Source: Oceanicoccus sagamiensis
GTDB taxonomy: Bacteria > Pseudomonadota > Gammaproteobacteria > Pseudomonadales > Dasaniaceae
Direction of reading: 5' to 3'
Length of the DNA: 64,000 bases
NCBI RefSeq assembly: GCF_002117105.1
Contig: NZ_CP019343.1
Coordinates: 2,418,001-2,482,000, forward strand
The notes beneath the pieces are model-generated. The model made no database searches. It was not told the DNA's origin and was given only the letters and a program-made list of their open reading frames with translations. Both the position numbers and the translations under genes were made by a program. Shown one piece after another: positions 36,048 through 44,932 of the stretch (within the stretch, counting starts at the first letter, position 1; each line of letters opens with the position of its first letter).

Positions 36048-38644
36048 ATGAATAACAATAGAAATAAGTTACTACGATTTAGGCATCACGGAGTACTAGC
36101 GGCGGCCATTGTGCCGGCCTTTATGCTGGCAGCTTCTAATATTATGGCCCAGCAGACCGCAGGGGCTAATCAAGTGATTGAAGAGGTAGTGACCATTGGT
36201 ACGCGTACCAAGGGCCGCTCGGCGGAAGATCTGCCAGTACCGGTGGATGTGCTTAATGCAGAGGCGCTGTCGAATACCGGGCATACTGAAGTGGGTCGGA
36301 TGCTGCAAAGTCTGGCGCCATCCTTTAACTTTTCCAGTTCCAGTATCAGTGATGGTTCCGATGCGCTGCGCCCGGCAACATTGCGTGGCTTGGGGCCAGA
36401 CCAAACCCTGGTGCTGATTAACGGTAAGCGTCGCCATCAAGCCTCGCTGATTCATATTAATACCTCGGTGGGTCGTGGTACGGCGGGCGTCGATATGAAT
36501 GCCATACCTGCCGCTTCCATAAAACGTATTGAAGTGCTGCGTGATGGTGCCGCCGCTCAATACGGTTCTGATGCGATTGCCGGTGTTATTAATATTGTGC
36601 TTAAGGATGCCGATGAGGGTGGGGATGTTAGCGCTTCTTACGGTGAATATACCGAAGGTGATGGTGAGACTTATAACCTCGATGCTTCCAAAGGCTTTGC
36701 CTTGGGCGATGGCGGTTTTTTGAGCGCCACTTTTAACTATCGTGACCGGGGTAGAACCAACCGTGCCGGAGTACAGGGGGCCTGTGCTTATGGCGGTTGT
36801 GCCGATACGGATATGAATGGTATTGATGAAATCGGCGACCCAAGGGAAATCGATTTTGATCGTAAGAGCTTTAGAATTGGTGATGCGGATTCAGAGCAGT
36901 ATGCCTTTACCCTTAACGCGGCCTATAACCTGGGTATGGGTGAGCTCTATGGTTTCTTAACCTACTCTGAGCGGGAAAATGAATCGGGGGCTTTTTATCG
37001 TAACCCGTCTTCAGGTAGCGACGCTTATTTGGATGACGGCGACAATGTTATTCCGGGGGGTTTTTACCGATTATTCATTCTCAAATCGATGATTTCTCTG
37101 TCAACCTGGGTTATACCATGGAGTTTGGTAATGGCATCGAAATGGATGTCTCTTATACCGATGGTACCAATGAAATCGATTACGATACGCAAGATTCCAT
37201 TAACTACTCCTATGTGAACTTTTTAAACTTTGGTCAGGGACTCAGTGATGCTGATATTCGTTCCACGATTCCAAGGGCAGCCAATGCTTACGGTTTGGAA
37301 TTGGGTTTGCAAACCTTTAACCTCGACTTCAATCAAGGCTTAGGGGATTTATCGCTGGCCTATGGTTTTGAGTTTAGAACCGATAGCTATGAAATCACTC
37401 CGGGCAAGCCTTATGCCTATGCCGATTATGATACCGATCCGGTCACTGGTGCTGATCTTTATCCGCAAAATGCCGGTGGAGCCATTCAGGGTTTTAATGG
37501 TATTGCGCCTGCCTCTGCTGTAGATGAAGAGCGGGATGTCTATTCATTTTATGTGGACGGCGAATACCAAATTTCGGCAGATGTTTTAGTCAGTGCTGCG
37601 GTTCGTTACGATGACTATGATGATTTTGGTGATACCACCAACTTTAAATTAGCGGGTAACTGGGCATTAACGGATACCTTCAGAATTCGTGGTGCGATCA
37701 GTACCGGCTTTAGGGCACCGTCCATGCAGCAGCTGTATTTTAATAATATCAGCACGCAGTTTGTCACCGACCCCGCTGACCCTACCGGCCCGCAAATTGC
37801 CGAGCAAGTGGGTACCTTTAGAAATGATAGTCAGCTAGCTCAGGATATTGGTATTCCTTCTTTGAAAGAAGAAGAGTCTGATAACTACAGTGTGGGTTTT
37901 GTGTATACCCCGCTTGACCAGCTCAGTGTAACGGTAGATTTTTATAAAATTGATATTGATGACCGTATTGTTATCAGTAACAAACTAAAAGCTGCCGATG
38001 ATCCGACGGGTAATCTGGGAGATGCGCTGGCAGCGGCCGGTGCAACCTCGGCACAGTTTTTCCTTAATGGTGCCAATACGGAAACGGAGGGGGTTGATAT
38101 TATCGCCACTTATTCAGGTATTGAATTGGGTAGCGGTATCTTGGATATCACCTTTGCGGCCAACAAAACCGAGACTGATGTCACTGATATTTATACGGAT
38201 GGTGGCCTTGCTGCGGTAGACCCCGATGTGGTTTTCAGTAGTCAGGATATTTCTATTATCGAAGAGTGGCAGCCTGAAGACCGTATTAACTTAGGTGGTT
38301 TGTATATGGTGGGTAACTGGAATATGAACCTCACCTTTAACCGCTTTGGTGAATATACCGTGGAAGATGGTGGTCGCCAGACTTACGGCGCTGTGATTGT
38401 CACGGATTTAAATATTCGCTATATGTTTGATAATGGCCTGAGCCTCAATGTCGGTGGTAATAATATCTTTGACGAATATCCTGATAAAAACAAAATCGGT
38501 AATAGCCGGGGTGGAACTCTGGAAGATGCACCGGGTGGTAACGTTATAGTTAGCAGCCCTGGTGTGTTTGACTATTCTCGTCGTTCAGCGCCCTTTGGCT
38601 TTAACGGTGCTTATTGGTATGCCGGAGCTAGCTATAGCTTTTAA
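36048..38644 (+). pseudogene. TonB-dependent receptor, broken by a single-base frameshift
   Basis: The start is MNNNRNKLLRFRHHG with a signal ending near NIMAQQ. The plug has VTIGTRTKGRSAEDLPVPV and RIEVLRDGAAAQYGSDAIAG, and the barrel ends FGFNGAYWYAGASYSF, typical of siderophore- or other TonB receptors of about 860 residues. The frame breaks near 37055-37066, where GGGGGGTTTTT is one base off: adding one T restores PGGFLPIIHSQIDDF and joins the frame that continues from about 37080 to the stop. Both halves keep good receptor sequence, so a homopolymer miscall is the simplest reading. If real, the gene is a pseudogene. A strong terminator follows. Confidence 0.85.
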
Positions 38645-38661
38645 GCAAAAATCTGGACTAT

Positions 38662-38692
38662 AAAAAAGGGGCGATTTTATCGCCCCTTTTTT
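38662..38692. terminator. Bidirectional intrinsic terminator
   Basis: A six-A run, GGGGCGA / TCGCCCC stem with a 5-base loop, and a six-T run. It ends the TonB receptor gene and can also end the minus-strand ppnP gene. Confidence 0.9.
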
Positions 38693-38713
38693 ATTGCTGG
38701 TTTTTGCTCTGGT

Positions 38714-38995
38714 TTATTCATAGGTGCAGAGATAAGCGGTTTCCACTGCCACCTTTAATTGAAATTTTTCATTGGCTTCAACGATAAAGTGTTCGCCTGC
38801 GTTAAACGTAGCCCAGTCATCGCTGCCTGGTAGCTTTGCTGTCAGTGCACCGCTCACAACGGTCATGGTTTCTTTTTGGCTGGTGCCAAACTCGTATTCA
38901 CCGATAGCCATAACGCCAACGGTGGCGGGCAGGGTTGCAGTTTGAAAGGCAATTGAGGCTACTTTACCATCAAAGTATTCGTTAACATTAAACAT
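38714..38995 (-). CDS. ppnP: Pyrimidine/purine nucleoside phosphorylase
   Basis: A 93-residue cupin-fold protein from the ATG at 38995, which has GGAG upstream. It matches PpnP (YaiE, DUF1255): [41 protein letters not shown] and [18 protein letters not shown]. It cleaves nucleosides with phosphate in nucleoside salvage. Single gene, downstream of the frameshifted receptor in the opposite direction. Confidence 0.93.
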   Translation of the reverse strand: MFNVNEYFDGKVASIAFQTATLPATVGVMAIGEYEFGTSQKETMTVVSGALTAKLPGSDDWATFNAGEHFIVEANEKFQLKVAVETAYLCTYE

Positions 38996-39098
38996 AGTCA
39001 AGCTCCAAAATAATGCGTTAACCAGCGCTATGTTGCCATAGCGCTGAGCTTAAAAATTGAGGAGCGCGATTATACGTTAAAATCCGTGATTAGGGGAG

Positions 39099-39539
39099 TT
39101 AATGTATCTCGATCTTATGCTGCTTAATTTCGGGCTCTTTGGCCTTGGGTACGGTCAGTGTTAGCAGGCCATCTTTAAATTCAGCTTTTATCTCGGCCTG
39201 ATCAATATCCTGGCCAAGATTATAGCTGCGTACAAACTTGCCAAAGCGTCGTTCTGACCTGAGAGTCTTAGCTTCCGTTTGTTCATTGTTGTCGACGGTA
39301 TTGCTGGCCTCTATGGTGAGGGTGGTATCTTCAACCGTAACGGCAATATTGTCTTTACTAATACCCGGTAGCTCTGCAATTAATTGATAGCCATCGTTAA
39401 GCTCAACAACATCAACTCGAGGGGAGAAGGTGTTGCTGGAGGAAGTTTTGGCTCTTGTTCTGGCGCTGGGGGCAGCTTGGTAAAAACCATTAAAGAAGTT
39501 GTCTAAATCAAAAGCGCGATTACGTTGAGTGATATTCAT
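39099..39539 (-). CDS. Small heat shock protein (Hsp20/alpha-crystallin)
   Basis: A 146-residue holdase chaperone from the ATG at 39539 (GGAG upstream). An alpha-crystallin domain (about 40-135) carries FSPRVDVVE, LPGISKDNIAVTVED and FKDGLLTLTVPK, with a C-terminal Lys/Glu tail. It binds unfolding proteins under heat or oxidative stress. A sigma-32-like promoter was looked for, but I could not confirm one in this orientation. Confidence 0.92.
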   Translation of the reverse strand: MNITQRNRAFDLDNFFNGFYQAAPSARTRAKTSSSNTFSPRVDVVELNDGYQLIAELPGISKDNIAVTVEDTTLTIEASNTVDNNEQTEAKTLRSERRFGKFVRSYNLGQDIDQAEIKAEFKDGLLTLTVPKAKEPEIKQHKIEIH

Positions 39540-39685
39540 AGTGGTCTCCAAATAAACCTAAAAATTTTCTTCCCAAAATAGATAAGGGCAGTTTTTGGAG
39601 AAACAAGTTTAAAACACTAAAAAATATATTTATTTCCTTAGCTCTTGAAATTATTTTTTTAGTCGCAATATGAGTTGTTAGTGCC

Positions 39686-40132
39686 TTAGCGCTGCTTGGC
39701 CAGTAGTTTGTCCAGTGTGTTGGCAAAGGCCTGCTTGTCTTTTGCATCCAGTGGTGGAGGTCCGCCGCTGGCTTGGCCTGTGCTGCGCATTTCTTCCATA
39801 AAATTTCTCATGGTTAAAGTCTGTTTAATATTTTGCTCGGTATACAGTGTGCCTCTGGGATTAATGCCGTAGGCTTGTTTGGCAACAATATCCGCTGCCA
39901 GAGGAATATCTGCGGTGATAACAATATCTCCGGGTTTTACTTCCTGGGCAATATAATTGTCAGCCACATCAAAACCCGCCGCTACCTGAATGGATTTAAT
40001 ATAGGGCGAAGGTGGTGTTTTAATATATTGGTTGGCAACAAGCGTTACCGGTATTTTTACCCGGTTGGCGGCCCGAAATAAAATCTCTTTGATGACGTTA
40101 GGGCAGGCATCGGCATCGACCCAAATATGCAT
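39686..40132 (-). CDS. YaiI/UPF0178 family protein
   Basis: A 148-residue protein beginning [22 protein letters not shown], the signature of UPF0178 (YaiI, DUF188), with [18 protein letters not shown] near 66. PIN-like nuclease fold has been proposed for relatives; no activity is established. Single gene. Confidence 0.92.
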   Translation of the reverse strand: MHIWVDADACPNVIKEILFRAANRVKIPVTLVANQYIKTPPSPYIKSIQVAAGFDVADNYIAQEVKPGDIVITADIPLAADIVAKQAYGINPRGTLYTEQNIKQTLTMRNFMEEMRSTGQASGGPPPLDAKDKQAFANTLDKLLAKQR

Positions 40133-40541
40133 GGAGGTTTCCTTTGCTATTCATTCTGGCTCGGCATAATAGAGCGTTTCTGCACGGGGTCAACTGTTGC
40201 TCGGGATTGTCATCTATTTCTTTAGTATTGTTAGTTATAGCGAATAGCTTTTAGCAACAATAACATCTTACCCTTTTGCGGGAAAAGGGCGTATAAAGGT
40301 TTATAGCAGCTGTGCTTAAGCGGTGTTAGTGCAAATGACGGCCGACTATAATGACATGTTTGCTTAAAAACGGGTAGTAAAAATGACAGACAATTTAAGT
40401 ATATTTCCTAATACACATAAGGGGTTACCTTAGTAATAATAGCCTTAACTGGAACTGCACATTTGTTTCGGTCAGTCTTTGAAAGCCATCGCTCAGCGAG
40501 ATTGATTTCGCTGATACATTATTAATCAAGAGGGCAGTCTT
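40133..40541. other. Intergenic region with two small dyads
   Basis: Divergent region of about 400 bases. CCCTTTT / AAAAGGG around 40271-40289 and TCAGCGA / TCGCTGA around 40493-40514 are hairpins without T runs. TTTAAGTATATTT near 40393-40405 resembles half of the palindrome at 2026. No gene was seen; a 16-codon frame at 40384 has no ribosome site. Confidence 0.4.
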
Positions 40542-40880
40542 ATGGATATGATCAGCAATATTCCCCAGCAGCACACTTTCCAGCCTATTTCCTTTGATGA
40601 GCAAGTTGCCTTGGTTTCCGAGTGTTTATTAATGGCGGGTGCTATTAAGCGGCATAACGAAGATGCAGCTATTGTGTTTGGCGATGAAAGCACGCTTGAC
40701 GTAGTAGACGATATGGCCCGTGTTATGGACGGTGCCGATGAGTTACTGGCTGAACTCACTGAAGAGAAACCCTTAAATGCCTTTGAGGCGCAAGAATTGC
40801 AATTGGTATGGAATAAGTTGCGACACCTGGTCGCGGCCACCTATCAAGGCAGTTACTTTTCCAATTCCCTCTATAACTAG
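40542..40880 (+). CDS. Uncharacterised 112-residue acidic protein
   Basis: The protein is acidic and predicted mostly helical (SFDEQVALVSECLLMAGAIKRHNED, DMARVMDGADELLAELTEEK). There is no signal or membrane segment and no recognised motif. GAGGG lies before the ATG, and a clean hairpin follows the stop, so it looks like a real, independently transcribed gene. It might be a small regulator, but no function is supported. Confidence 0.65.
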   Translation: MDMISNIPQQHTFQPISFDEQVALVSECLLMAGAIKRHNEDAAIVFGDESTLDVVDDMARVMDGADELLAELTEEKPLNAFEAQELQLVWNKLRHLVAATYQGSYFSNSLYN

Positions 40881-40901
40881 CATAATTGCTTAATGGTATA
40901 A

Positions 40902-40923
40902 CAAAGGGGCGAAAGCCCCTTTG
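40902..40923 (+). terminator. Hairpin after the 112-residue gene
   Basis: CAAAGGGGC / GCCCCTTTG stem with a GAAA loop. It has only a short T run, so it is a likely but weaker terminator. Confidence 0.6.
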
Positions 40924-41091
40924 CTGCTGATTTTTCTGTAATTTTTAGAAATGCCCTGTAGTAATGTATTGCATTGTAATAATGCATTGGATGCATTTTT
41001 TGATGCTTACTATTATTCCTTCAAGCCAATAGCTGCGTTGCTTCTCAACGCTTGATATTGCTTATTCATGTCATTGAAAAGGAGTGATAGC

Positions 41092-41286
41092 ATGTTAGTA
41101 CTAACGAGAAATAAAGGTCAGAGCATTATGATTAACGACGATATTGAAATTTCAGTATTGTCTATTGGAGGTAGCCAGGTCCGCTTTGGTATTACCGCAC
41201 CCAGAGAAGTGGCGGTACACAGAGAGGAGATCTATGAAAAAATTCAGCAGTCATTGGCTGAGCAAAGCCCAGGCGTTATAAGCTGA
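41092..41286 (+). CDS. csrA: Carbon storage regulator CsrA
   Basis: A 64-residue canonical CsrA from the ATG at 41092, starting [18 protein letters not shown]. Leu4 and the C-terminal Arg in VAVHREEIY, both needed for RNA binding, are present. AAGGAG just before the start is itself a GGA element, so autoregulation is possible. CsrA homodimers bind GGA in mRNA leaders and control motility, biofilm and carbon use. A second paralogue is at 17786-17998. A 53-residue ORF follows with a strong ribosome site. Confidence 0.93.
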   Translation: MLVLTRNKGQSIMINDDIEISVLSIGGSQVRFGITAPREVAVHREEIYEKIQQSLAEQSPGVIS

Positions 41287-41317
41287 TTTTATATTATTCA
41301 ATTTAGGAGGATTTCCT

Positions 41318-41479
41318 ATGGCTAGAGAAATCAAAATTGTTATTGAATACCCCGATGGTAAGAAAAAGGCTGTGATGGTCAAAAGTATTGATGAAGCCTT
41401 TCATGTCTGTCGAAAAAGCGGGGGGGTTGATTGGCAACCGCTGTCCTATAAACCCTGGATAAACCGCGCTAATCTGTAG
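41318..41479 (+). CDS. Small 53-residue protein downstream of csrA
   Basis: An ATG preceded by AGGAGG at ideal spacing opens a 53-residue frame ending in TAG. The protein starts MAREIKIVIEYPDGKKKAV and continues with SIDEAFHVCRKSGGVDW and YKPWINRANL, a compact basic and Trp-containing sequence. It sits 32 bases after csrA and was probably overlooked because it is short. No family recognised; the leader and placement argue that it is translated. Confidence 0.65.
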   Translation: MAREIKIVIEYPDGKKKAVMVKSIDEAFHVCRKSGGVDWQPLSYKPWINRANL

Positions 41480-41503
41480 TAGCGATAGTAGTACCCGTTG
41501 TAC

Positions 41504-41540
41504 GATATCGAAATATCGCACGAGTCGATATTTCGGTATC
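41504..41540. repeat. Long imperfect inverted repeat between convergent units
   Basis: GATATCGAAATATCG and CGATATTTCGGTATC with a 7-base loop, one mismatch. It lies after the csrA unit and just before the carbonic anhydrase stop. No T run. May act as a shared terminator-like structure. Confidence 0.65.
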
Positions 41541-41559
41541 CACATTGCCTGATCAGGGC

Positions 41560-42180
41560 TTAGCTTTCAGCCTCTGCCACAGACACTTCAAGATCCTTCA
41601 AAATCCCATCCTTAATATCATAGATCCAGCCATGTACCGTTAGCTGCTGGCCATTAGCCCAGGCATTTTGCACCACATTGGTATTGCAAACGTTGTACAC
41701 CTGCTCAACCACATTGAACTCGCAGAGTCTGTCTAGCTGTTGCTGCGGGTCTGTCACATTATCAATGGCTTCTTTATTCAAACGATAAACCGTTTTCACA
41801 TTCTTTAACCAATTATCAATCAGCCCGTGCTGCTCATTGTCCATGGCGGCGGCAATACCGCCACAGCCATAATGGCCGCAGACAATCACATGCTTAACTT
41901 TTAGTACTTCAACCGCATACTGGATGACCGACAGGCAGTTTAAATCAGCGGCACCGACCACATTGGCAATATTACGATGGACAAAAACTTCACCCGGCGG
42001 CAGGTTAACAATAGTATTGGCCGCTACACGGCTATCGGAGCAACCAATCCATAAATAATCGGGCTTTTGCTGGATAGACAGGCGGTTAAAAAAGTCAGGG
42101 TCATCTTCTTTGATGCCCTGGGCCCAAGCCTTATTGTTGCTGAATAAATTATTTAAGGATTTATTATCATTCTCAGTCAT
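41560..42180 (-). CDS. can: Beta-class carbonic anhydrase
   Basis: A 206-residue zinc enzyme. Ligands Cys near 42 in GCSDSRVAANT, His near 98 and Cys near 101 in CGHYGCGG, with the Asp-Arg pair in SDSRV. Interconverts CO2 and bicarbonate for biosynthesis and pH control. Length fits the proteobacterial family. Ends near a long inverted repeat at 41504-41540. Single gene. Confidence 0.95.
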   Translation of the reverse strand: MTENDNKSLNNLFSNNKAWAQGIKEDDPDFFNRLSIQQKPDYLWIGCSDSRVAANTIVNLPPGEVFVHRNIANVVGAADLNCLSVIQYAVEVLKVKHVIVCGHYGCGGIAAAMDNEQHGLIDNWLKNVKTVYRLNKEAIDNVTDPQQQLDRLCEFNVVEQVYNVCNTNVVQNAWANGQQLTVHGWIYDIKDGILKDLEVSVAEAES

Positions 42181-42278
42181 CGATAGTTTTCCGATATATG
42201 TAGTGGATCAATGTTTTTTTGTGGTCGGTATTTTATAGAAAAAACCGGACTAATTACAGTTTGCTGGCGAGTAAATAT

Positions 42279-43139
42279 TTATCGCGCTTGTAGCTGTTGC
42301 ATCAGCTCACGCAGCTGTGGGTTATTCATAATCTGCTGCTGTATGGCTTGTAACTGGTCTGGATTGTTTTCCATTTGTTGTACCGCCATATCCCGAAACT
42401 CAGGGTTATTGATCATATTTTGCAGTTGCGGGTTATTGAGTAGGGCGCTGGTATCAATCGTGGTATTACCGTTGCCAGCTTGTTCCAGCACCTCCCGGAC
42501 AGTATCAATACTCAGGCTGTTCGAGAGGTTGCCTATCGTGGCTGTGCCACCTGTATTGGTGTAGCTGGTGCTGGTGCTGGTGGTGCTGATAATCTGACCA
42601 TTGCTAATCGTTTGCGAAAATGACTTTGAAAATCCCTGAATATTAAAATCGCCATTATCGCTAATCGCTCCAAATACAGTATCGCCAAATTGATTGGCGA
42701 TTTTCTGGAGTGGATCATTGGGGTCGGTTTTCTGAGTGAACTGGCCAACTCCCCACATCCCTAATAGCACAATAGCTGCTGCGATGGCGCCATTCAGTGT
42801 TGCTCCAGCGACTCTGCCGCCGAGTGAGTCGTTATCCACAATGGTTTTAAACAAGGGGATAATATGGCCTAATAGTTTGAAAATAGTCGAGACTGCCAGT
42901 CCGGTAACCAGCATGGTGGCGATAAACAGGCCCAGGCCGGACATCATCTGCAGGGCAACGGGGGGCAGGTTGATGGTGGTGTTCTGGCTGATAAACAGGG
43001 CCAGTTGTTCGCGGTAGCTATAAGCGACGAAATAGCCCAGGGCAAACCCCAGCAGACGGCCAATAACGCCGCTAAAGCCAAGAAACATGCCTCGTACAGC
43101 AAAGATTAAAACGGCGGTGATTAATATACCTTCGGCCAT
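42279..43139 (-). CDS. CvpA-family membrane protein with a Gln/Asn-rich tail
   Basis: A 286-residue protein. The N-terminal 165 residues have four hydrophobic segments and resemble CvpA/colicin V production protein (LITAVLIFAVRGMFLGFSGVIG, SLGGRVAGATLNGAIAA). The C-terminal half is soluble with repeats of LLNNPQLQNMINNPEF, MNNPQLRELMQQL and similar, an STI1-like motif seen in chaperone-binding proteins. CvpA alone is usually about 160-180 residues, so this tail is an extension. Function unknown. Single gene. Confidence 0.75.
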   Translation of the reverse strand: MAEGILITAVLIFAVRGMFLGFSGVIGRLLGFALGYFVAYSYREQLALFISQNTTINLPPVALQMMSGLGLFIATMLVTGLAVSTIFKLLGHIIPLFKTIVDNDSLGGRVAGATLNGAIAAAIVLLGMWGVGQFTQKTDPNDPLQKIANQFGDTVFGAISDNGDFNIQGFSKSFSQTISNGQIISTTSTSTSYTNTGGTATIGNLSNSLSIDTVREVLEQAGNGNTTIDTSALLNNPQLQNMINNPEFRDMAVQQMENNPDQLQAIQQQIMNNPQLRELMQQLQAR

Positions 43140-43197
43140 GGGGGTTCTCTGGTTACCTGCTCTGGTTGTCTACTCTCGATAGAGCGATTGCGGGCTA

Positions 43198-43845
43198 TTA
43201 TACCCGTTGCCCATAAGCTTTAAACTTTTCCATCACTTTATCCATTTGCTGGTCGGTCAATAGTTGGATCTTGCCCAGCGCCAGCGCCTGACAGTATTGC
43301 TGGGCCAGACTTTCTACTTCCACTGCCAGATTAAAGGCCGCGCGTAAGTTGCCACCGAGGGCAATCATGCCATGGTTGGCCAGCAGGCAAGCCTGATAGC
43401 CTTGCAGGGTGTCCACCACATGGCGTGATAGCTCTTCGGTACCAAATAAAGCGTAGGGGGCGATGGGGATCTGTTTACCGCCAGCAACGGCCACCATATA
43501 GTGAAATGCCGGTATGGCCCGGCCAGTGCAGGCTAGCGCGGTAGAGTGTGTCGGGTGGGCATGGACGACGGCATGGATATCGGGGCGAGCCTGGTAAATA
43601 CCGCAATGAAAGTGCCATTCACTGGAGGGAAGCTTGTTTTGGGCGGTTGAGGCCTGCCCACCCTCCAGCGTCAGCAGTACAATATCTTCCGGGCTAAGCT
43701 CATGGTAATCCATACCTGTCGGGGTAATCAGCAGGCCTTCGTGGCAGCGGGCACTGATATTGCCGGACTTGCCCGCCGATAAACCACTGCGGTTTAACTG
43801 GATGGCATAGTCGATCAACTGTTGTCTTAATTCGCTGTCTTTCAT
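43198..43845 (-). CDS. Class II aldolase (FucA-like), probable Ald2 of the methylthio DHAP shunt
   Basis: A 215-residue class II aldolase/adducin protein, the size of L-fuculose-phosphate aldolase. Metal ligands are in HAHPTHSTALAC and a third His lies in ANHGMIALGG; Glu in SSEWHFH is the proton donor position. On its own it would be called FucA, but it is 8 bases downstream of mtnA. In bacteria with the dihydroxyacetone-phosphate shunt, an aldolase of this kind (Ald2) cleaves 5-methylthioribulose-1-phosphate made by MtnA to DHAP and methylthioacetaldehyde. MtnB dehydratase is an alternative and also class II; AldII-type is favoured by length and absence of later pathway genes here. Confidence 0.75.
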   Translation of the reverse strand: MKDSELRQQLIDYAIQLNRSGLSAGKSGNISARCHEGLLITPTGMDYHELSPEDIVLLTLEGGQASTAQNKLPSSEWHFHCGIYQARPDIHAVVHAHPTHSTALACTGRAIPAFHYMVAVAGGKQIPIAPYALFGTEELSRHVVDTLQGYQACLLANHGMIALGGNLRAAFNLAVEVESLAQQYCQALALGKIQLLTDQQMDKVMEKFKAYGQRV

Positions 43846-43853
43846 CGTGGCCT

Positions 43854-44930
43854 TTAGCGTTGCCGTTTTAGCCCTTGCAGGCTTATTTTATCGGCTTGGT
43901 AAATACCGTGTTCGGTAATCAAGCCGCTAACCAGTCTTGCCGGGGTGACATCAAAGGCATAATTGCACGCTGGAGAATTTGCGACCAGTTGCACCTCATG
44001 CAGTTCGCCGTGTTGATTAATCCCGGTGATATGTGTGACCTCTTTAGCGCTGCGCTGTTCAATCGGAATATCCCGCAGGCCATCGTCAATCTCCCAGTCA
44101 ATGGTAGAGGCCGGCAGCGCGACATAAAACGGAATATGGTTGTCGCTGGCTGCTAAGGCCTTTAAATAAGTGCCTATTTTATTGCAGACATCACCACTGG
44201 CGGTGGTGCGGTCACTGCCTACCAGACAGAGGTCGACCATTCCCTGTTGCATTAAATGACCACCGGTATTGTCAGCAATCACGGTATGGGGAATGCCTTG
44301 CTGTTGAAGCTCCCAGGCGGTGAGGCTGGCCCCCTGATTGCGGGGGCGGGTTTCATCAACCCAGATATGGATATCCAGACCGGCTTGGTGGGCCTTATAA
44401 ATAGGGGCTAGGGCGGTGCCCCAATCGACGGTCGCCAGCCAGCCGGCGTTGCAGTGGGTCAGAATATTAATGGGGCGGCTATGATCGAGTGTTTGCAGCA
44501 TTGATAAACCGTGCTCGCCAATCGCTTCACAGGTGGCGCTATCTTCCAGTCGCATGGCTTCTGCTTCTTGCAGCGCCGCGGCTGCCCGCTCGGGCTCGGC
44601 CAGGCCTTTAATGGCGTTTTGTACCCGGGTAATGGCCCAGCGTAAATTAACCGCTGTGGGACGGGTCGCCAGCAATTGTTCGGTGGCGGCTTGCTCATTC
44701 GCCGCAGAGGCATCGTGATGTAATGACAGTGCCAGACCATAGGCGGCGGTAATGCCAATCAGCGGTGCGCCACGTACCTGCATATCGCTAATCGCGGCAC
44801 AAAATTCATGCAGGCTTTGCAACGGGATTATTTCAAAGCGGTGGGGCAGCAATGTTTGGTCGATAATACGCACACATTGCTGCTGTGGGTCATAGGCGAT
44901 GGTGGTATGGGCTGTGCCATTAACTTGCAT
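43854..44930 (-). CDS. mtnA: S-methyl-5-thioribose-1-phosphate isomerase
   Basis: A 358-residue MtnA. Marks are VRGAPLIGITAAYGLALSL, LTHCNAGWLATVDWG with a Cys in the active loop, and GSDRTTASGDVCNKIGTY with the catalytic Asp. Converts methylthioribose-1-phosphate to the ribulose form in methylthioadenosine salvage. AAGG site before the ATG, 2 bases after the hydrolase stop. Followed by the aldolase, so the unit can channel the sugar-phosphate to DHAP. No MTA phosphorylase or kinase is in the window. Confidence 0.93.
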   Translation of the reverse strand: MQVNGTAHTTIAYDPQQQCVRIIDQTLLPHRFEIIPLQSLHEFCAAISDMQVRGAPLIGITAAYGLALSLHHDASAANEQAATEQLLATRPTAVNLRWAITRVQNAIKGLAEPERAAAALQEAEAMRLEDSATCEAIGEHGLSMLQTLDHSRPINILTHCNAGWLATVDWGTALAPIYKAHQAGLDIHIWVDETRPRNQGASLTAWELQQQGIPHTVIADNTGGHLMQQGMVDLCLVGSDRTTASGDVCNKIGTYLKALAASDNHIPFYVALPASTIDWEIDDGLRDIPIEQRSAKEVTHITGINQHGELHEVQLVANSPACNYAFDVTPARLVSGLITEHGIYQADKISLQGLKRQR

Positions 44931-44932
44931 AG

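Noticed and set aside
40384-40434. 16-codon ORF before the 112-residue gene
   Set aside because: No ribosome site and nothing to distinguish it from chance.
43198-43845. L-fuculose-phosphate aldolase for fucose use
   Set aside because: No fucose genes nearby; the mtnA neighbour makes the methylthio shunt more likely.
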